Position numbers and translations under genes: made by a program. The notes under the pieces were generated by a model, which saw nothing but the letters and a program-made list of their open reading frames with translations, was not told where the DNA came from and did not search any database. DNA of 64,000 nucleotides from Gillisella vitis. GTDB taxonomy: Bacteria; Pseudomonadota; Alphaproteobacteria; Rhizobiales; Rhizobiaceae. Within the stretch, counting starts at the first letter, position 1, and the number at the start of each line of letters is the position of its first letter. This document shows positions 63,944 through 64,000 of this stretch, in pieces. Location of the stretch: assembly GCF_021559775.1 (NCBI RefSeq), contig NZ_CP056047.1, forward strand, positions 1,054,001 through 1,118,000. Direction: 5' to 3'.

Positions 63944-64000
63944 GGCAGCTCGCTAAGGCAGGAGTAACCTATACCATTACGCTGGGCGAAAGGTGTTGGA

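Overview
The window is a chromosomal segment of an alphaproteobacterium of the Rhizobiales. It is most likely a member of the Rhizobiaceae close to Agrobacterium/Allorhizobium. This rests on protein style (RNase E with a long acidic insert in its S1 domain, 1379-residue RpoB, 336-residue RpoA, paired near-identical tuf genes), on the gene order rlmB - tRNA-Tyr - tRNA-Gly - tuf - tRNA-Trp - secE - nusG, and on the GC-rich codon use. The species cannot be fixed from the sequence alone. Most of the window is core genome.

Layout. 1-2 kb: the 5' part of accB with aroQ and a DsbA-family gene, all on the minus strand. 2-4 kb: an aminotransferase and a GNAT acetyltransferase. 4-14 kb: rne (minus), then amiC, mrcA, prfB (with a programmed +1 frameshift) and pyrF. 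14-18 kb: an exported protein of unknown function and nadK (minus), tRNA-Thr, two small minus-strand genes (49 and 63 codons), rlmB, tRNA-Tyr and tRNA-Gly. 18.0-19.1 kb: a 1.1-kb insertion bounded by a copy of the tRNA-Gly 3' end and carrying one unknown gene. 19-23 kb: tuf copy 1, two glycosyltransferase-like genes, an exported barrel-like protein and tRNA-Trp. 23-36 kb: secE-nusG-rplKAJL-rpoBC. 35.7-36.5 kb: a Nudix hydrolase and a 97-residue protein. 37-57 kb: the str, S10, spc and alpha ribosomal protein clusters in the classical order (rpsL, rpsG, fusA, tuf copy 2, rpsJ ... rplQ), with secY, adk and rpoA embedded. 57-64 kb: a periplasmic NUP-family protein, a P-loop kinase-like protein, a cysK - alaX - sulfurtransferase/GNAT fusion operon (minus) and a photolyase (minus).

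How the genes fit together. The central 34 kb supplies translation and transcription: about 30 ribosomal proteins, EF-G, two EF-Tu, RF2, four tRNAs, the RNA polymerase alpha, beta and beta' subunits, NusG, and the SecY/SecE translocon core. The ribosomal clusters are punctuated by hairpins (rplL/rpoB, rpsJ/rplC, rpsQ/rplN, rplR/rpsE, rplO/secY). This suggests they are cut into smaller transcription units or processed RNAs. Flanking genes serve envelope growth (amiC, mrcA), fatty acid and aromatic precursors (accB, aroQ), NAD(P) supply, pyrimidine synthesis, RNA turnover and sulfur/cysteine metabolism.

No CRISPR array, insertion sequence or complete prophage is visible. The least explained items are the tRNA-Gly mini-insertion with its 11-bp repeats, a 21-bp perfect inverted repeat upstream of secY, and the cysteine-themed operon with a fused sulfurtransferase-acetyltransferase.
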